Source: Acidobacteria bacterium UBA2161
GTDB lineage: Bacteria > Acidobacteriota > Vicinamibacteria > Vicinamibacterales > UBA823
NCBI GenBank assembly: GCA_002328835.1
Contig: DCWN01000036.1
Span: forward strand, 1-34,064
Direction of reading: 5' to 3'
DNA length: 34,064 nt
The position numbers were made by a program, and so were the translations under genes. Shown here one piece after another: positions 15,450 through 24,141 of the stretch; the first letter of the stretch is position 1, and the number at the start of each line of letters is the position of its first letter. Below the pieces are notes generated by a model. The model worked only from the letters and a program-made list of their open reading frames with translations, ran no database searches and had not been told where the DNA came from.

Positions 15450-17156
15450 ATGAAACGAACGGGCGCACAGATTCTCTGGGAAGCATTGATCCGCGAAGGC
15501 GTGTCGACCGTCTTCGGCTATCCGGGCGGTGCGATCCTGCCGGCCTACGACGCGATGCTGGAGTTCCCGATCCAGCACGTGCTCGTCCGCCACGAGCAGG
15601 GCGCGACGCACATGGCCGATGGCTATGCCCGCGCCGGCGGCGGCGTCGGCGTCGCGGTGGCGACGTCTGGGCCCGGGGCGACCAACATGGTGACCGGCAT
15701 CGCGACGGCGATGCTGGACTCGTCGCCTATGGTCTGCATCACCGGGCAGGTCGGCGGCAAGCTCATCGGCTCGGACGCCTTTCAGGAGACCGACATCACC
15801 GGCGTGACGCTGCCGATCACGAAGCACAACTATCTGGTCAGCCGCCCGCAGGACGTGGCCCGGACGGTGAAGGAGGCGTTCTACGTTGCCAAGTCTGGGC
15901 GCCCGGGACCGGTGCTGCTCGACATCACGAAGGACGCGCAGCAGTCGAGCTGCGAGGTGGAGTGGGACGACTCGGAGGTCACCCTGCCGGGCTACCGGCC
16001 CGATCTGCGCGCCACGCAGGAGGTCTACCAGCGCGCGATCGACATGATCAACGAGGCCAAACGGCCGATCATTTTCGCCGGGCACGGCATCATGCTGTCC
16101 GGTGCGATGGATGTCGTGCGCGCCATCGCCGAGCGCGCGAACATTCCGGTGGCGATGACGCTACTGGGGATCGGAGGCTTCCCCGCGCGCCATCCGCTGA
16201 ACCTCGGGATGATGGGGATGCATGGCGAGGCGTGGGTGAACTCGGCCATCCAGGAAGCGGATCTGCTGCTCGCGTTCGGCATGCGCTTCGACGATCGCGT
16301 GACCGGCAACCTGGCGACCTACGCACAGAACGCCAAGAAGATTCACATCGACATCGACCCGGCCGAGTTCAACAAGAACGTCAAGGTCGACGTGCCGCTG
16401 ACGGGTGATCTCCGGACGGTCCTCGAGGAGATCCTCCCGCACGTCGCCGAGGGCGATCGCTCGAGTTGGCGGGCGGCGATCGAAGAGATGAAGGGCGACT
16501 GCGCCGTCCGCGACATCCAGAACCTGCCCGACAGCGGGCACCTCTACGCCGCGCATGTCATCAACGATCTCTGGCGCGTGACCGACGGGGACGCCATCGT
16601 CGTGACCGACGTTGGCCAGCATCAGATGTGGGAGGCGCAGTACTACCACCACGACCATCCACGGTCGCTCATCACCTCAGGCGGGTTGGGCACGATGGGC
16701 TTCGCGCTGCCGGCCGCGATCGGGGCGAAGTTCGCCTGCCCCGACAAGGAGGTCTGGGCAGTCGTTGGCGATGGCGGCTTTCAGATGACCCAGGCGGAGC
16801 TGGCGACGATCGCGCAGGAGCAGATCAAGGTGAACGTCGCCATCATCAACAACGGCTACCTCGGCATGGTGCGCCAGTGGCAGGAGTTCTTCTACGATCG
16901 ACGGTATGCGGCCACGCCGCTGCTGAACCCCGATTTCGTCAAGCTAGCCGAGGCCTACGGGTTGAGCGGCATGGCCGTTACCAAGCGCGCCGGTGTCGTG
17001 CCAGGCGTCGAGGCCGCGCGTGAGCATGCCGGCGCCGTCATTCTCGAGTTCAAGGTCGAGCAGGAGGATTCGGTGTTCCCGATGGTACCGGCGGGCGCCG
17101 CCCTCGACAAGATGATCCGGCGGCCGAACCCAATCGTGGAGACCGCCGCAGACTAG
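15450..17156 (+). CDS. ilvB: Acetolactate synthase, large (catalytic) subunit
   Basis: A 568-residue thiamine diphosphate enzyme. ATG 15450 is chosen because GGAGG (15440-15444) sits 5 nt before it; a GTG at 15438 in frame would put that site inside the gene. It condenses two pyruvates to 2-acetolactate, or pyruvate with 2-oxobutyrate to the Ile precursor. The catalytic Glu is in LVRHEQGATHMADGYARAGG (Glu 49). The ThDP/Mg motif is VVGDGGFQMTQAELATIAQE followed by 'VAIINNGYLGMV' near residues 440-475. The three domains (Pyr, central FAD-binding, PP) are all complete. The regulatory subunit gene follows after 8 bp, so both are certainly co-translated. Confidence 0.97.
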   Translation: MKRTGAQILWEALIREGVSTVFGYPGGAILPAYDAMLEFPIQHVLVRHEQGATHMADGYARAGGGVGVAVATSGPGATNMVTGIATAMLDSSPMVCITGQVGGKLIGSDAFQETDITGVTLPITKHNYLVSRPQDVARTVKEAFYVAKSGRPGPVLLDITKDAQQSSCEVEWDDSEVTLPGYRPDLRATQEVYQRAIDMINEAKRPIIFAGHGIMLSGAMDVVRAIAERANIPVAMTLLGIGGFPARHPLNLGMMGMHGEAWVNSAIQEADLLLAFGMRFDDRVTGNLATYAQNAKKIHIDIDPAEFNKNVKVDVPLTGDLRTVLEEILPHVAEGDRSSWRAAIEEMKGDCAVRDIQNLPDSGHLYAAHVINDLWRVTDGDAIVVTDVGQHQMWEAQYYHHDHPRSLITSGGLGTMGFALPAAIGAKFACPDKEVWAVVGDGGFQMTQAELATIAQEQIKVNVAIINNGYLGMVRQWQEFFYDRRYAATPLLNPDFVKLAEAYGLSGMAVTKRAGVVPGVEAAREHAGAVILEFKVEQEDSVFPMVPAGAALDKMIRRPNPIVETAAD

Positions 17157-17164
17157 GAACTGAC

Positions 17165-17731
17165 ATGCGTCATACCTTTGCAGTCCACGTTGAAGACACG
17201 CCCGGCGTGCTGAATCGCGTCGCCTCGCTCTTTCGGCGCCGTGCGTTCAACATCGAATCGCTGACCGTCGGTCACACCGAGACGGCCGGGGTCTCCCGGA
17301 TGACGATCGTGGCCGACACCGACGATCACGGTGCGCTGCGGCTCGAAGCGAATCTCTACAAGCTCGTGAACGTGCTGCGCGTCGATGACATCACCGTTCG
17401 GCCGTCGGTTCAACGCGACCTGGCGATGATCAAGGTGGCGGCCACGCCCGAGACGCGGACGCACGTCATGCAGCTCGTCGACGTCTTCCGGGCGCGGGTG
17501 ATCGACGTCGCCCCCGATTCGGTGATCATCGAGGCGACCGGCCCCGAGGACAAGATCGACGGTCTGGTGGAGGTGCTGCGGCAGTACGGCGTCATCGAGA
17601 TGGTGCGGACCGGATGTGTCGCGATGGCGCGCGGTCCGAAGATCGGCGGACTGGGCGACGGTGTCGAGCGCGGCACGCAGGTCGCTGACGATGCGCCGGC
17701 CGACGACAGCAACGTATCGTATTCTGTGTAA
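17165..17731 (+). CDS. ilvN: Acetolactate synthase, small (regulatory) subunit
   Basis: A 188-residue protein of the long IlvN/IlvH type. An ACT domain occupies about residues 2-75 (MRHTFAVHVEDTPGVLNRVA, then LFRRRAFNIESLTVG), with the Gly-Val-Leu-Asn/Arg-Val signature that binds valine. The second ACT-like domain follows at about 80-160, starting at DLAMIKVAATPETRTHVMQL and ending with the IEMVRTGCVAMARGPK motif. It activates and gives valine feedback to the IlvB subunit. The last about 25 residues (DGVERGTQVADDAPADDSNV) are an acidic tail that is not part of the usual domain. Together with the attenuator this gives two layers of feedback, enzyme inhibition and transcription control. Confidence 0.95.
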   Translation: MRHTFAVHVEDTPGVLNRVASLFRRRAFNIESLTVGHTETAGVSRMTIVADTDDHGALRLEANLYKLVNVLRVDDITVRPSVQRDLAMIKVAATPETRTHVMQLVDVFRARVIDVAPDSVIIEATGPEDKIDGLVEVLRQYGVIEMVRTGCVAMARGPKIGGLGDGVERGTQVADDAPADDSNVSYSV

Positions 17732-17776
17732 TTGGTGACCGTGTATTCATCCTTCAATTTCGTGAGGCGTTGACGA

Positions 17777-18790
17777 ATGGCAAAGATTTACTACGACGAT
17801 GCGGCGGACCTCGGGTTGATTCAGGCGAAGAAGGTGGCGGTGATTGGCTACGGGTCGCAGGGGCATGCCCATGCACTGAACCTGAAGGACAGCGGGGTCA
17901 GCGTGAAGGTCGGACTCCACGACGGCAGCAAGTCACGCGCCAAGGCCGAGGCCGACGGCGTCGAGGTGGCGTCGGTGGCCGATGCGGCCGCGTGGGCCGA
18001 CGTCATCATGATTCTGGCGCCCGACACCTCCCAGTCGACCATCTATGAAGAGTCGATCGCACCGCACCTGACCGCCGGCAACATGATCATGTTCGGACAC
18101 GGCTTCAACATCCGCTTCAAGACGATCGCACCGCCGGCCGACGTCGACGTCACGATGATCGCGCCGAAGGCACCGGGGCACCGCGTGCGCGAAGTCTACC
18201 TGGAGGGCGGCGGCACGCCGGCGCTCCTGGCGGTCGAACAGGATGCGACCGGCGGGGCCAAGGCGCTGGCGCTCTCGTACGCGAAGGGGCTTGGCGTGAC
18301 CCGCGCGGGCGTGATCGAGACGACGTTCGCGGAAGAGACCGAGACCGATCTCTTCGGTGAGCAGGCCGTGCTGTGTGGCGGGGTCAGCGCGCTCACCAAG
18401 GCGGCGTTCGGCACCCTCGTCGAGGCGGGCTACCAGCCGGAGATCGCCTACTTCGAGTGCATGCACGAACTGAAGCTGATCGTCGACCTGATGTATCGCG
18501 GCGGTCTGAACTACATGCGCTATTCGGTAAGCGACACCGCCGAGCACGGTGACTACACCGGCGGACCGCGGGTCGTGACCGACGCGACGCGCGACGCGAT
18601 GCGGAAGATGCTGGCCGAGATCCAGGACGGCACCTACGCCAAGAAGTGGATCGACGAGAACGCCGCCGGCCGGCCGTGGTTCAACGAGGTGCGGAAGCAG
18701 GAACAGAACTCGCAGATCGAGCAGGTCGGCAGCGCGCTGCGCAAGATGATGCCGTTCCTCGACGCGGTGACGATCACGCCGGGCAGCTGA
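17777..18790 (+). CDS. ilvC: Ketol-acid reductoisomerase (class I)
   Basis: A 337-residue enzyme, the short class I form. ATG 17777 follows GAGG about 10 nt upstream and a 45-bp gap after ilvN. It isomerises and reduces acetolactate or acetohydroxybutyrate using NADPH and Mg2+. The Rossmann motif is VAVIGYGSQGHAHALNLKDS (residues about 21-40). The metal and substrate residues are in MIAPKAPGHRVREVY and in the C-terminal EETETDLFGEQAVLCGG near residues 188-204. The C-terminal knot region NYMRYSVSDTAEHGDY is intact. The stop TGA at 18788-18790 is only 2 bp before the next gene's GTG, showing that transcription continues into the aminoacylase-like gene. Confidence 0.98.
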   Translation: MAKIYYDDAADLGLIQAKKVAVIGYGSQGHAHALNLKDSGVSVKVGLHDGSKSRAKAEADGVEVASVADAAAWADVIMILAPDTSQSTIYEESIAPHLTAGNMIMFGHGFNIRFKTIAPPADVDVTMIAPKAPGHRVREVYLEGGGTPALLAVEQDATGGAKALALSYAKGLGVTRAGVIETTFAEETETDLFGEQAVLCGGVSALTKAAFGTLVEAGYQPEIAYFECMHELKLIVDLMYRGGLNYMRYSVSDTAEHGDYTGGPRVVTDATRDAMRKMLAEIQDGTYAKKWIDENAAGRPWFNEVRKQEQNSQIEQVGSALRKMMPFLDAVTITPGS

Positions 18791-18792
18791 TC

Positions 18793-20385
18793 GTGCGATC
18801 CATCGGGGTGCTCGCGTTGGTCGTCGGGCTGCTGGGTTTCGCAGCTCCGGCGGCAGCGCAGAGTTCTCCTCCCTACGACCTCCTGATCACGAACGGCCGC
18901 GTGATGGACGGGAGCGGCAACCCGTGGCGCCGCGCCGATGTCGGTGTCAGCGACGGCCGCATCGCGGCGATCGGCGATCTCGCCGGCGCCGACGCGCGCC
19001 GTGTGCTCGATGCCGCCGATCGGCTGGTCACCCCCGGCTTCATCGACGTGCACTCGCATGCGGGTGGCGGCCTGTTACTGGAGGGGCTGGGGCAAGGACA
19101 GCCTCTGCTCGCGCAGGGCGTGACGACGATCGTCGCGAATCCCGACGGCGGAGGGCCCGTCGATCTCGAACAGCAGCGCTCCGACCTGGCCAGAACCGGC
19201 CTGGGTGTCAATGTCGCGCTCCTCATTGGTCACGCCAGCGTCAGGCGCGCCGTCCTCGAGATGGCCGACCGGGCTCCCACCGAGGACGAGATGGTCGAGA
19301 TGCAGCGTCTCGTCCGCGAGGGGATGGCAGCTGGGGCCTACGGCCTGTCGAGCGGTCTGTTCTATGCACCGGGCAGCTACGCGACGACCGAGGAACTGGT
19401 GGCGCTCGGGTCGGTCGTCGCAGAGTACGGCGGTCTCTATACCAGCCACATTCGAGACGAGGGGGACTACTCGGTTGGCTTGGTCGCCGCGGTCGACGAG
19501 GTGATCCGGATCGCCGAGGCCAATGGCATCCCTGGCATCGTCAGCCACATGAAGGCGCTCGGGCCCGACAACTGGGGGCTGTCAGTGGCGGCGACCACGC
19601 GGCTCGACGCGGCGCGGCAGCGCGGCGTCGAGGTCTACGCCGATCAGTATCCCTACGGCGCGTCGTCGACCGGTCTGTCGGCGGCGCTCGTGCCGCGCTG
19701 GGCTCAGGCGGGCGGAGCGGACGAGTTCTCGCGCCGCCTCATGGAGCCGGCGACCCGCGCCCGAATCGTCGAGGCGATGCGCGAGAACCTGAGGCCGCGC
19801 GGCGGCGCCGAGGCGATCGTCGTGGCGTTCCACGAGCCCGATCGCGCGCTGGAGGGGCAGAGCCTGGCCGAGATCGCCGCGGCCCGTGGCAGGCCCGCGG
19901 TGGAAACGGCGCTCGAGTTGATCCGCGCGGGCCGTGTGTCGATCATCTCGTTCAACATGTCGGAGCGCGACATCGCCCACATCATGCAACGGCCCTACAC
20001 GATGACGTCGAGCGACGGTGGCCTCGTGCCGATGGGTGACGGACGCCCGCACCCCAGGAACTACGGCGCATTCGCCCGGAAGCTTGGACTCTACGCGCGC
20101 GATCGAGACGTCGTGTCGGTCGAGGCGGCGGTCCGATCGATGACCTCGCTGCCCGCCGCCGTGTTCGGCCTGCGCGACCGGGGCCAACTGCGTATCGGCG
20201 CGTGGGCGGACATCGTCGTCTTCGATCCGGCCGAGGTCAGCGACCGCGCCACCTATGCCGAGCCGCATCGACTGGCCGAGGGGATCGACACGGTCGTCGT
20301 CAACGGCGAGATCGTTCGTGAGCAGGGCCGGTTCACGTCGGTGACACCGGGGGTCGTGCTGCGCAAGGAGGGGGAGACGCGATGA
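18793..20385 (+). CDS. Secreted D-aminoacylase/N-acyl-D-amino-acid deacylase-like amidohydrolase
   Basis: A 530-residue protein. GTG 18793 is chosen because it starts 2 bp after ilvC and gives a proper signal peptide (RSIGVLALVVGLLGF, then APAAAQ, cleavage after about residue 22); the frame is open further upstream inside ilvC. Metal ligands of the amidohydrolase superfamily are visible: DVHSHAGG near residue 84, TSHIRDEG near 220, VSHMKALG near 250 and SSDGGLVP near 410. In classical D-aminoacylases a Cys in a 'GNCG' turn after GVTT bridges the metals; here that turn is GVTTIVANPDGGG, without Cys. It may act on N-acyl-D-amino acids or on D-peptides from the cell wall. It is downstream of the ilv genes and upstream of a beta-lactamase-like gene. 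Confidence 0.83.
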   Translation: MRSIGVLALVVGLLGFAAPAAAQSSPPYDLLITNGRVMDGSGNPWRRADVGVSDGRIAAIGDLAGADARRVLDAADRLVTPGFIDVHSHAGGGLLLEGLGQGQPLLAQGVTTIVANPDGGGPVDLEQQRSDLARTGLGVNVALLIGHASVRRAVLEMADRAPTEDEMVEMQRLVREGMAAGAYGLSSGLFYAPGSYATTEELVALGSVVAEYGGLYTSHIRDEGDYSVGLVAAVDEVIRIAEANGIPGIVSHMKALGPDNWGLSVAATTRLDAARQRGVEVYADQYPYGASSTGLSAALVPRWAQAGGADEFSRRLMEPATRARIVEAMRENLRPRGGAEAIVVAFHEPDRALEGQSLAEIAAARGRPAVETALELIRAGRVSIISFNMSERDIAHIMQRPYTMTSSDGGLVPMGDGRPHPRNYGAFARKLGLYARDRDVVSVEAAVRSMTSLPAAVFGLRDRGQLRIGAWADIVVFDPAEVSDRATYAEPHRLAEGIDTVVVNGEIVREQGRFTSVTPGVVLRKEGETR

Positions 20386-21164
20386 GGGTGAAGAGCAGAA
20401 TCGGTGTGATGGTCGCGACCGCCGCCGCGGTCTGCCTCGTGTCGGACATGGCCACGGCCCAGACCGATGCCTCGCTCGAACGGCTGGAGCGGGCGATCGA
20501 GCGCGGTGCAACCGTCGCTGGCGGGCTGGTCGGCGCGACGGCCATTCATCTGGAATCGGGGCGGACGGTGTCGGTGAACGGCGACGAGGCGTTCCCGATG
20601 GCGAGCACCTACAAGGTGCCGATTGCCATCGAACTGTTGACCCGCGCCGATGCCGGCACACTCTCACTCGATGAGATGCTCGATGTCATGGCCGCCGACC
20701 TCCACCCGGGCAGCGGCACGCTGTCGCCGCTCCTCGCCCAACCGGGTGTGTCGCTATCGGTTCGGAACCTGATGGAGCTGATGCTCAGGATCAGCGACAA
20801 CAGCGCGACCGACATGCTGCTGGCCCGAGCCGGCGGGTCGGAGGCGGTGACCGGTCGGATGCGCATGCTGGGCATCGACGGCATCCGGGTCGACCGCCCA
20901 ACAGCGGTGCTGATCGCCGATCGCTACGGCGCGACGCTGCCGCGGGATCGAGAAGTCAATCGGCGTCTGGAGGGGCCGCTAGCGGCAGGCGTCCAGGTGC
21001 CGTCCGGCGGCGGCTCGGAAGGCATCGGTCCACTCGTGTCCGCCGTCGAAGACCAACGCCTCGACATCGACGCCCCACGACGCCAGCAGCGCCACGTCGG
21101 TATCGTGCTTCGCCTGAGTGAACCACTCGTCCCGGCTCCCGCGTCCGACGAGCGCCGGGGGTAG
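20382..21164 (+). pseudogene. Class A beta-lactamase-like serine hydrolase, 3' end lost
   Basis: The start ATG overlaps the stop of the preceding gene (ATGA at 20382-20385). A signal peptide (ending near ATAQ, about residue 27) is followed by a recognisable penicillin-binding fold half: MASTYKVP gives the SxxK box (Ser 75, Lys 78), and RISDNSATD gives the SDN box at residues 138-140. The Glu166 position seems to be Thr or Pro (VDRPTAVLIAD), as in other serine hydrolases of the group. Similarity ends near residue 199 (about 20976). From there the frame runs 186 bp through DNA that is the antisense of the esterase gene. The Lys-Thr-Gly box and about 90 C-terminal residues are missing. The protein is therefore probably non-functional, through a 3' deletion at or near 20979. 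Confidence 0.65.
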
Positions 21165-21641
21165 GGCGTGCGACGCGGTCTGCCGCAACTCGGGTGGGAT
21201 GTCGCCGCCGAGGACGACGAGGCCGGCGGCCGGGTGCCCCGCGCCAGACGCGGCGCGATACGCCATCGACGCGCCCTGCGAGAAGCCGGCGTAGACCAGC
21301 GTGTCGCCGGCGGCGTACCGGGCGCGGACGTCGGTCACCACCTGCTCGACGTAGCGCAGGTTGTCGGCGATCGCCTGCTCGCGTCCGAGCTTCGTCATCC
21401 AGCTGGCGACGACGTCTGCATGGCTCCGCTCGTAGAACCAGTGCAGCGCCTGCACGGCGACCAGCAGCCACGACGCCGTTCCCGGAATCCGTTCGAGCTG
21501 GCGCAGGTGCACCGCGGCGTTCTCTCCGTAGCCGTGGAATCCGACCAGCAGCGGGTGCGGGCCCTCGGACTCGGGCGGGCGGGCGACGTAACGTCCCTGC
21601 GTTGTCGCATCGAGCGTCGTGACGATGGGGTCGGCGGCCAT
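20979..21641 (-). CDS. Alpha/beta-hydrolase (phospholipase/carboxylesterase family)
   Basis: A 220-residue cytoplasmic-type esterase; GAGG lies about 7 nt before ATG 21641. The N-terminal strand region LLVGFHGYGENAAVHL carries the oxyanion-hole HGxG motif. YAGFSQGASMAYRAA around residues 117-131 has the nucleophile Ser in GFSQG. The catalytic Asp is probably in VGRGSRDEWFTQ, and the His in FDGGHEWTDAF near residue 203. The family hydrolyses short-chain or lipid esters. It is the last gene of a leftward cluster; only 31 bp separate it from the DUF2461 gene. Its stop codon lies at the junction where the beta-lactamase-like gene was cut. Confidence 0.85.
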   Translation of the reverse strand: MAADPIVTTLDATTQGRYVARPPESEGPHPLLVGFHGYGENAAVHLRQLERIPGTASWLLVAVQALHWFYERSHADVVASWMTKLGREQAIADNLRYVEQVVTDVRARYAAGDTLVYAGFSQGASMAYRAASGAGHPAAGLVVLGGDIPPELRQTASHALPPALVGRGSRDEWFTQAKHDTDVALLASWGVDVEALVFDGGHEWTDAFRAAAGRHLDACR

Positions 21642-21672
21642 CAGGCGTCCTCGCTGAACACGGCGGTGGCCG

Positions 21673-22374
21673 TCAGGGTCGCAGCGGATCCTTGACGCGG
21701 CCGACGAGTGGTTCGTTCAGGAAACCCACCAGCGGCGCGATCTGCCGGAAGACGCGAAGCAGCTCCCGGTAGAACTTCGGGTCGGCGGCGAAGGCGGCCG
21801 GGTACTCCTTCGAGGCGAGAAACTCGCGGCGCCGCAGCAGATCGGCCGCGGGATGGTCCTTCGCGTAGCCGCGCGGCACGCGCTGCATCACTCGCCCGTC
21901 AAGGGCGCCGAACGTCCGTCGAAACGCCGCGGTACCGATGATGCCGCGGAGCCGCTGGTAGCGTCGCGCGACGTGCGCGCGAATCAGCCGCAGTTCGGGT
22001 GACGCGGGTGCGTGCAACCCGCCGGCGAACATGACACGCGTCGGCGCAACTTCCAGATAGAGCACGGCGCCCTCGAGCCGTCCCAGCTCACGGTGCGGAA
22101 ACACGGCCGCTGCGTGGGTCTTCAGCGGGGACTTGTCCTCGCTGAACCGCGTGTCACGATAGATCCGGAAGAGCGAGATCTTGGGTGCGGCGACCAGTTC
22201 GGGCGCGAACCCGCGGAGGTCCTCCGCCAGGCGATCGATCACGTCGACCATTGGCCCGCGAACGTGCGTGTCGTACTCGTCACGGCGCGCGCGGAACCAG
22301 TCGCGATCGTTGTGTCGCTTCAGGGCGCGCAGGAACGGGATCGTTCTCGGCGTGAAACGGGGCGGCTGAGCCAT
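21673..22374 (-). CDS. DUF2461 family protein
   Basis: A 233-residue protein of unknown function with the typical length and landmarks of the family: FTPRTIPFLRALKRHNDRDW near the N-terminus; FRIYRDTRFSEDKSPLKTH near residues 68-86, the most conserved part; YLEVAPTRVMFAGGLHAPAS in the middle; and the closing FLNEPLVGRVKD. No signal peptide, so cytoplasmic. No biochemical role is known for the family. It starts 12 bp after the phosphatase gene's stop and ends 31 bp before the esterase, so all three are probably one leftward operon (24024 to 20979). Confidence 0.88.
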   Translation of the reverse strand: MAQPPRFTPRTIPFLRALKRHNDRDWFRARRDEYDTHVRGPMVDVIDRLAEDLRGFAPELVAAPKISLFRIYRDTRFSEDKSPLKTHAAAVFPHRELGRLEGAVLYLEVAPTRVMFAGGLHAPASPELRLIRAHVARRYQRLRGIIGTAAFRRTFGALDGRVMQRVPRGYAKDHPAADLLRRREFLASKEYPAAFAADPKFYRELLRVFRQIAPLVGFLNEPLVGRVKDPLRP

Positions 22375-22386
22375 CGGCCGGAGGGG

Positions 22387-24024
22387 CTACCGTCGATCGC
22401 GATCGGCGAGAGCCTCGGTCAGGACCCGCCCATCGGGGCGTGCCAGCGTGATGCCGGTCAGAAACGCCAGGGTCGGCGCGATGTCCTCGGGAGCCGCGGC
22501 GCCCGAATAGCGCCCTGGCACGATGCCCGGACCGGCCAGCACGAGTGGCACGCGCGCATCGTAGTCGTAGCCGGTGCCGTGGTCGGCGGCGCGAATCCAG
22601 GTGTACCAGTAGGGCTTCGGAATAACCACAAGATCCCCGCTACGTCCGGGGAAATAGCTGCGCGCCACCTGCGCCGTCAAGGCGTCGGCGAAGGGGCCCG
22701 TCGCCAGTTCTTCCCCGCGATAGACCCGCTGCACGCCCGGATACGTCCCGAGCGCAGCCAGGACGGCGGCCAGTGCCTCCTCGTTCGCGCGCAGTCGATC
22801 GTAGACGCCTGGCGCGAAGTACAACTCGATATGGCCCATGCCGACCGCATGCTCACCCGGGCCGAAGAACGGCTCGAGCACCCGGTTGACGTGTGCGAGC
22901 ACTTCGCCCCGCTCGATCCGACCGGCGTCGAGCCCCATCGCCGTCGCCTGTTCGGGGATCGGGCCGAGGCCGTGGTCGGCCGACAGCGCGACGACGTAGC
23001 GGTCACGCCCGACGGCCGTATCCAGATGGTCGAATAACCGGCCGAGCGTCCGGTCGAGGCGCAGGTAGGTGTCTTCGACTTCGGCGCTGTGCGGGCCGAA
23101 ATCGTGGCCGACGTAGTCGGCCGCCGAAAAGCCCACCGCCAGATAGTCGGTGCCGGGGCCACGGCCGAGCTCGAGCGCGTCCACGGCCGCCGTGGCCAGG
23201 CCGGCGACGTATTCGTCCGCCCAAGGGCTGCGCCGCCAGGCGGTGTAGAACGCTCGGTCGGCTTCTCCGGCGTCACTCTCCGACGCCAGCCGATGCGCGA
23301 AGTGAGGGTCGCTGCCGTTGGTGCCGTCGCTGGTCGAGGACACCGGCGTCCAGACCTGCCCCCGCGCGTCCTCGACCGGGTGAGTCCTGATGTGTTCCGC
23401 GACGAACGGCACGGGCGTCTCGGCAAACGCGGTCGACGTCGTCCAGACGTTACCGGGGTCGAACCAGGCGACGGCGTCGCCACGGTGCCCGGCCAGCGGC
23501 ACCGCGGCCCGCGCCTTGACCGCGAACGCCACGACCTGCGCCGAAGGGTCGTTCTGCAGCCGGAGTTCGTCGGCCAGGCTCGCCACGCGCATCGTGGCTG
23601 GACCGTGCTGTTCCCGAGCGCCCGAGCCGTAGGCGACAGCCTCCACGGAGTCGTCCGCCGTGCACCGGACGCGGCGTCCAGCGACGGCGTCCCACCACCC
23701 ATCGAGCAGCATCCCGTGGGTGCTCGGGATGGTGCCGGTGGCAATCGTGGCGTGGCCCGCGCAGGTCAGCGTGCCGAAATAGGAATGCTTCGCCTCGCGA
23801 AAGACCGCGCCGTCGTCGAACAGCCGCCGCAGGCCGCCGGTCCACCCGGCGCCGTAGCGTTCGAGCGTGTCGGCGCGCATCTGGTCGACCACCAGGACCA
23901 CGACGAGTCCTGGCGGCGCGGTCTGCGCGGCGACGGACCAGGCCGAGGCACCGGCCGACAGCACGGCCATGACCAGTGCAGGGACGAGGAGTCGACGTGC
24001 AAGCCGCGGGGCCGTTGGAACCAT
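22387..24024 (-). CDS. Secreted alkaline phosphatase superfamily protein (PafA/nucleotide pyrophosphatase type)
   Basis: A 545-residue protein with an N-terminal signal peptide (about residues 1-34, ending SVAAQ). Metal and nucleophile sites are readable: VVLVVDQMRADTLERYG (first Asp, about 46-47), FGTLTCAGHAT (Thr nucleophile near residue 85), FSAADYVGHDFGPHSAEVED (Asp and His near 300-310), ALSADHGLGPIPEQA (Asp-His near 345) and DHGTGYDYDARVPLVLAGPG (last His near 475). A Thr nucleophile marks phosphomonoesterases or phosphodiesterases of the PafA/NPP group. It probably releases phosphate from organic phosphates outside the cell. First gene of the leftward operon with DUF2461 and the esterase. 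The GTG/ATG-rich 5' side contains no clear promoter. Confidence 0.9.
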   Translation of the reverse strand: MVPTAPRLARRLLVPALVMAVLSAGASAWSVAAQTAPPGLVVVLVVDQMRADTLERYGAGWTGGLRRLFDDGAVFREAKHSYFGTLTCAGHATIATGTIPSTHGMLLDGWWDAVAGRRVRCTADDSVEAVAYGSGAREQHGPATMRVASLADELRLQNDPSAQVVAFAVKARAAVPLAGHRGDAVAWFDPGNVWTTSTAFAETPVPFVAEHIRTHPVEDARGQVWTPVSSTSDGTNGSDPHFAHRLASESDAGEADRAFYTAWRRSPWADEYVAGLATAAVDALELGRGPGTDYLAVGFSAADYVGHDFGPHSAEVEDTYLRLDRTLGRLFDHLDTAVGRDRYVVALSADHGLGPIPEQATAMGLDAGRIERGEVLAHVNRVLEPFFGPGEHAVGMGHIELYFAPGVYDRLRANEEALAAVLAALGTYPGVQRVYRGEELATGPFADALTAQVARSYFPGRSGDLVVIPKPYWYTWIRAADHGTGYDYDARVPLVLAGPGIVPGRYSGAAAPEDIAPTLAFLTGITLARPDGRVLTEALADRDRR

Positions 24025-24078
24025 CTGTTACCTGGGGTGCCTGCCGACAGTATACCGCGCGCGGTTGGTCCGTACGCA

Positions 24079-24109
24079 CGACGGGCGCGGCCGAGTGCCG
24101 CGCCCGTCG
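24079..24109. terminator. Strong 12-bp hairpin, possible termination structure
   Basis: CGACGGGCGCGG (24079-24090) and CCGCGCCCGTCG (24098-24109) form a perfect stem with a 7-nt loop. It lies 33 bp past the 3' end of the broken HD-GYP gene and before the phosphatase gene. There is no T-run on either side, so it may be a transcript-end structure rather than a classical intrinsic terminator. Confidence 0.4.
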
Positions 24110-24141
24110 CCATAGTGTCTCGTATCGGATCGTCAGCGTTG

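Noticed and set aside
13659..16085. An 808-codon open frame on the minus strand opposite ilvD and ilvB
   Set aside because: It is antisense to two certain enzymes, has no signal, domain or ribosome binding site, and is a shadow of the GC-rich coding strand.
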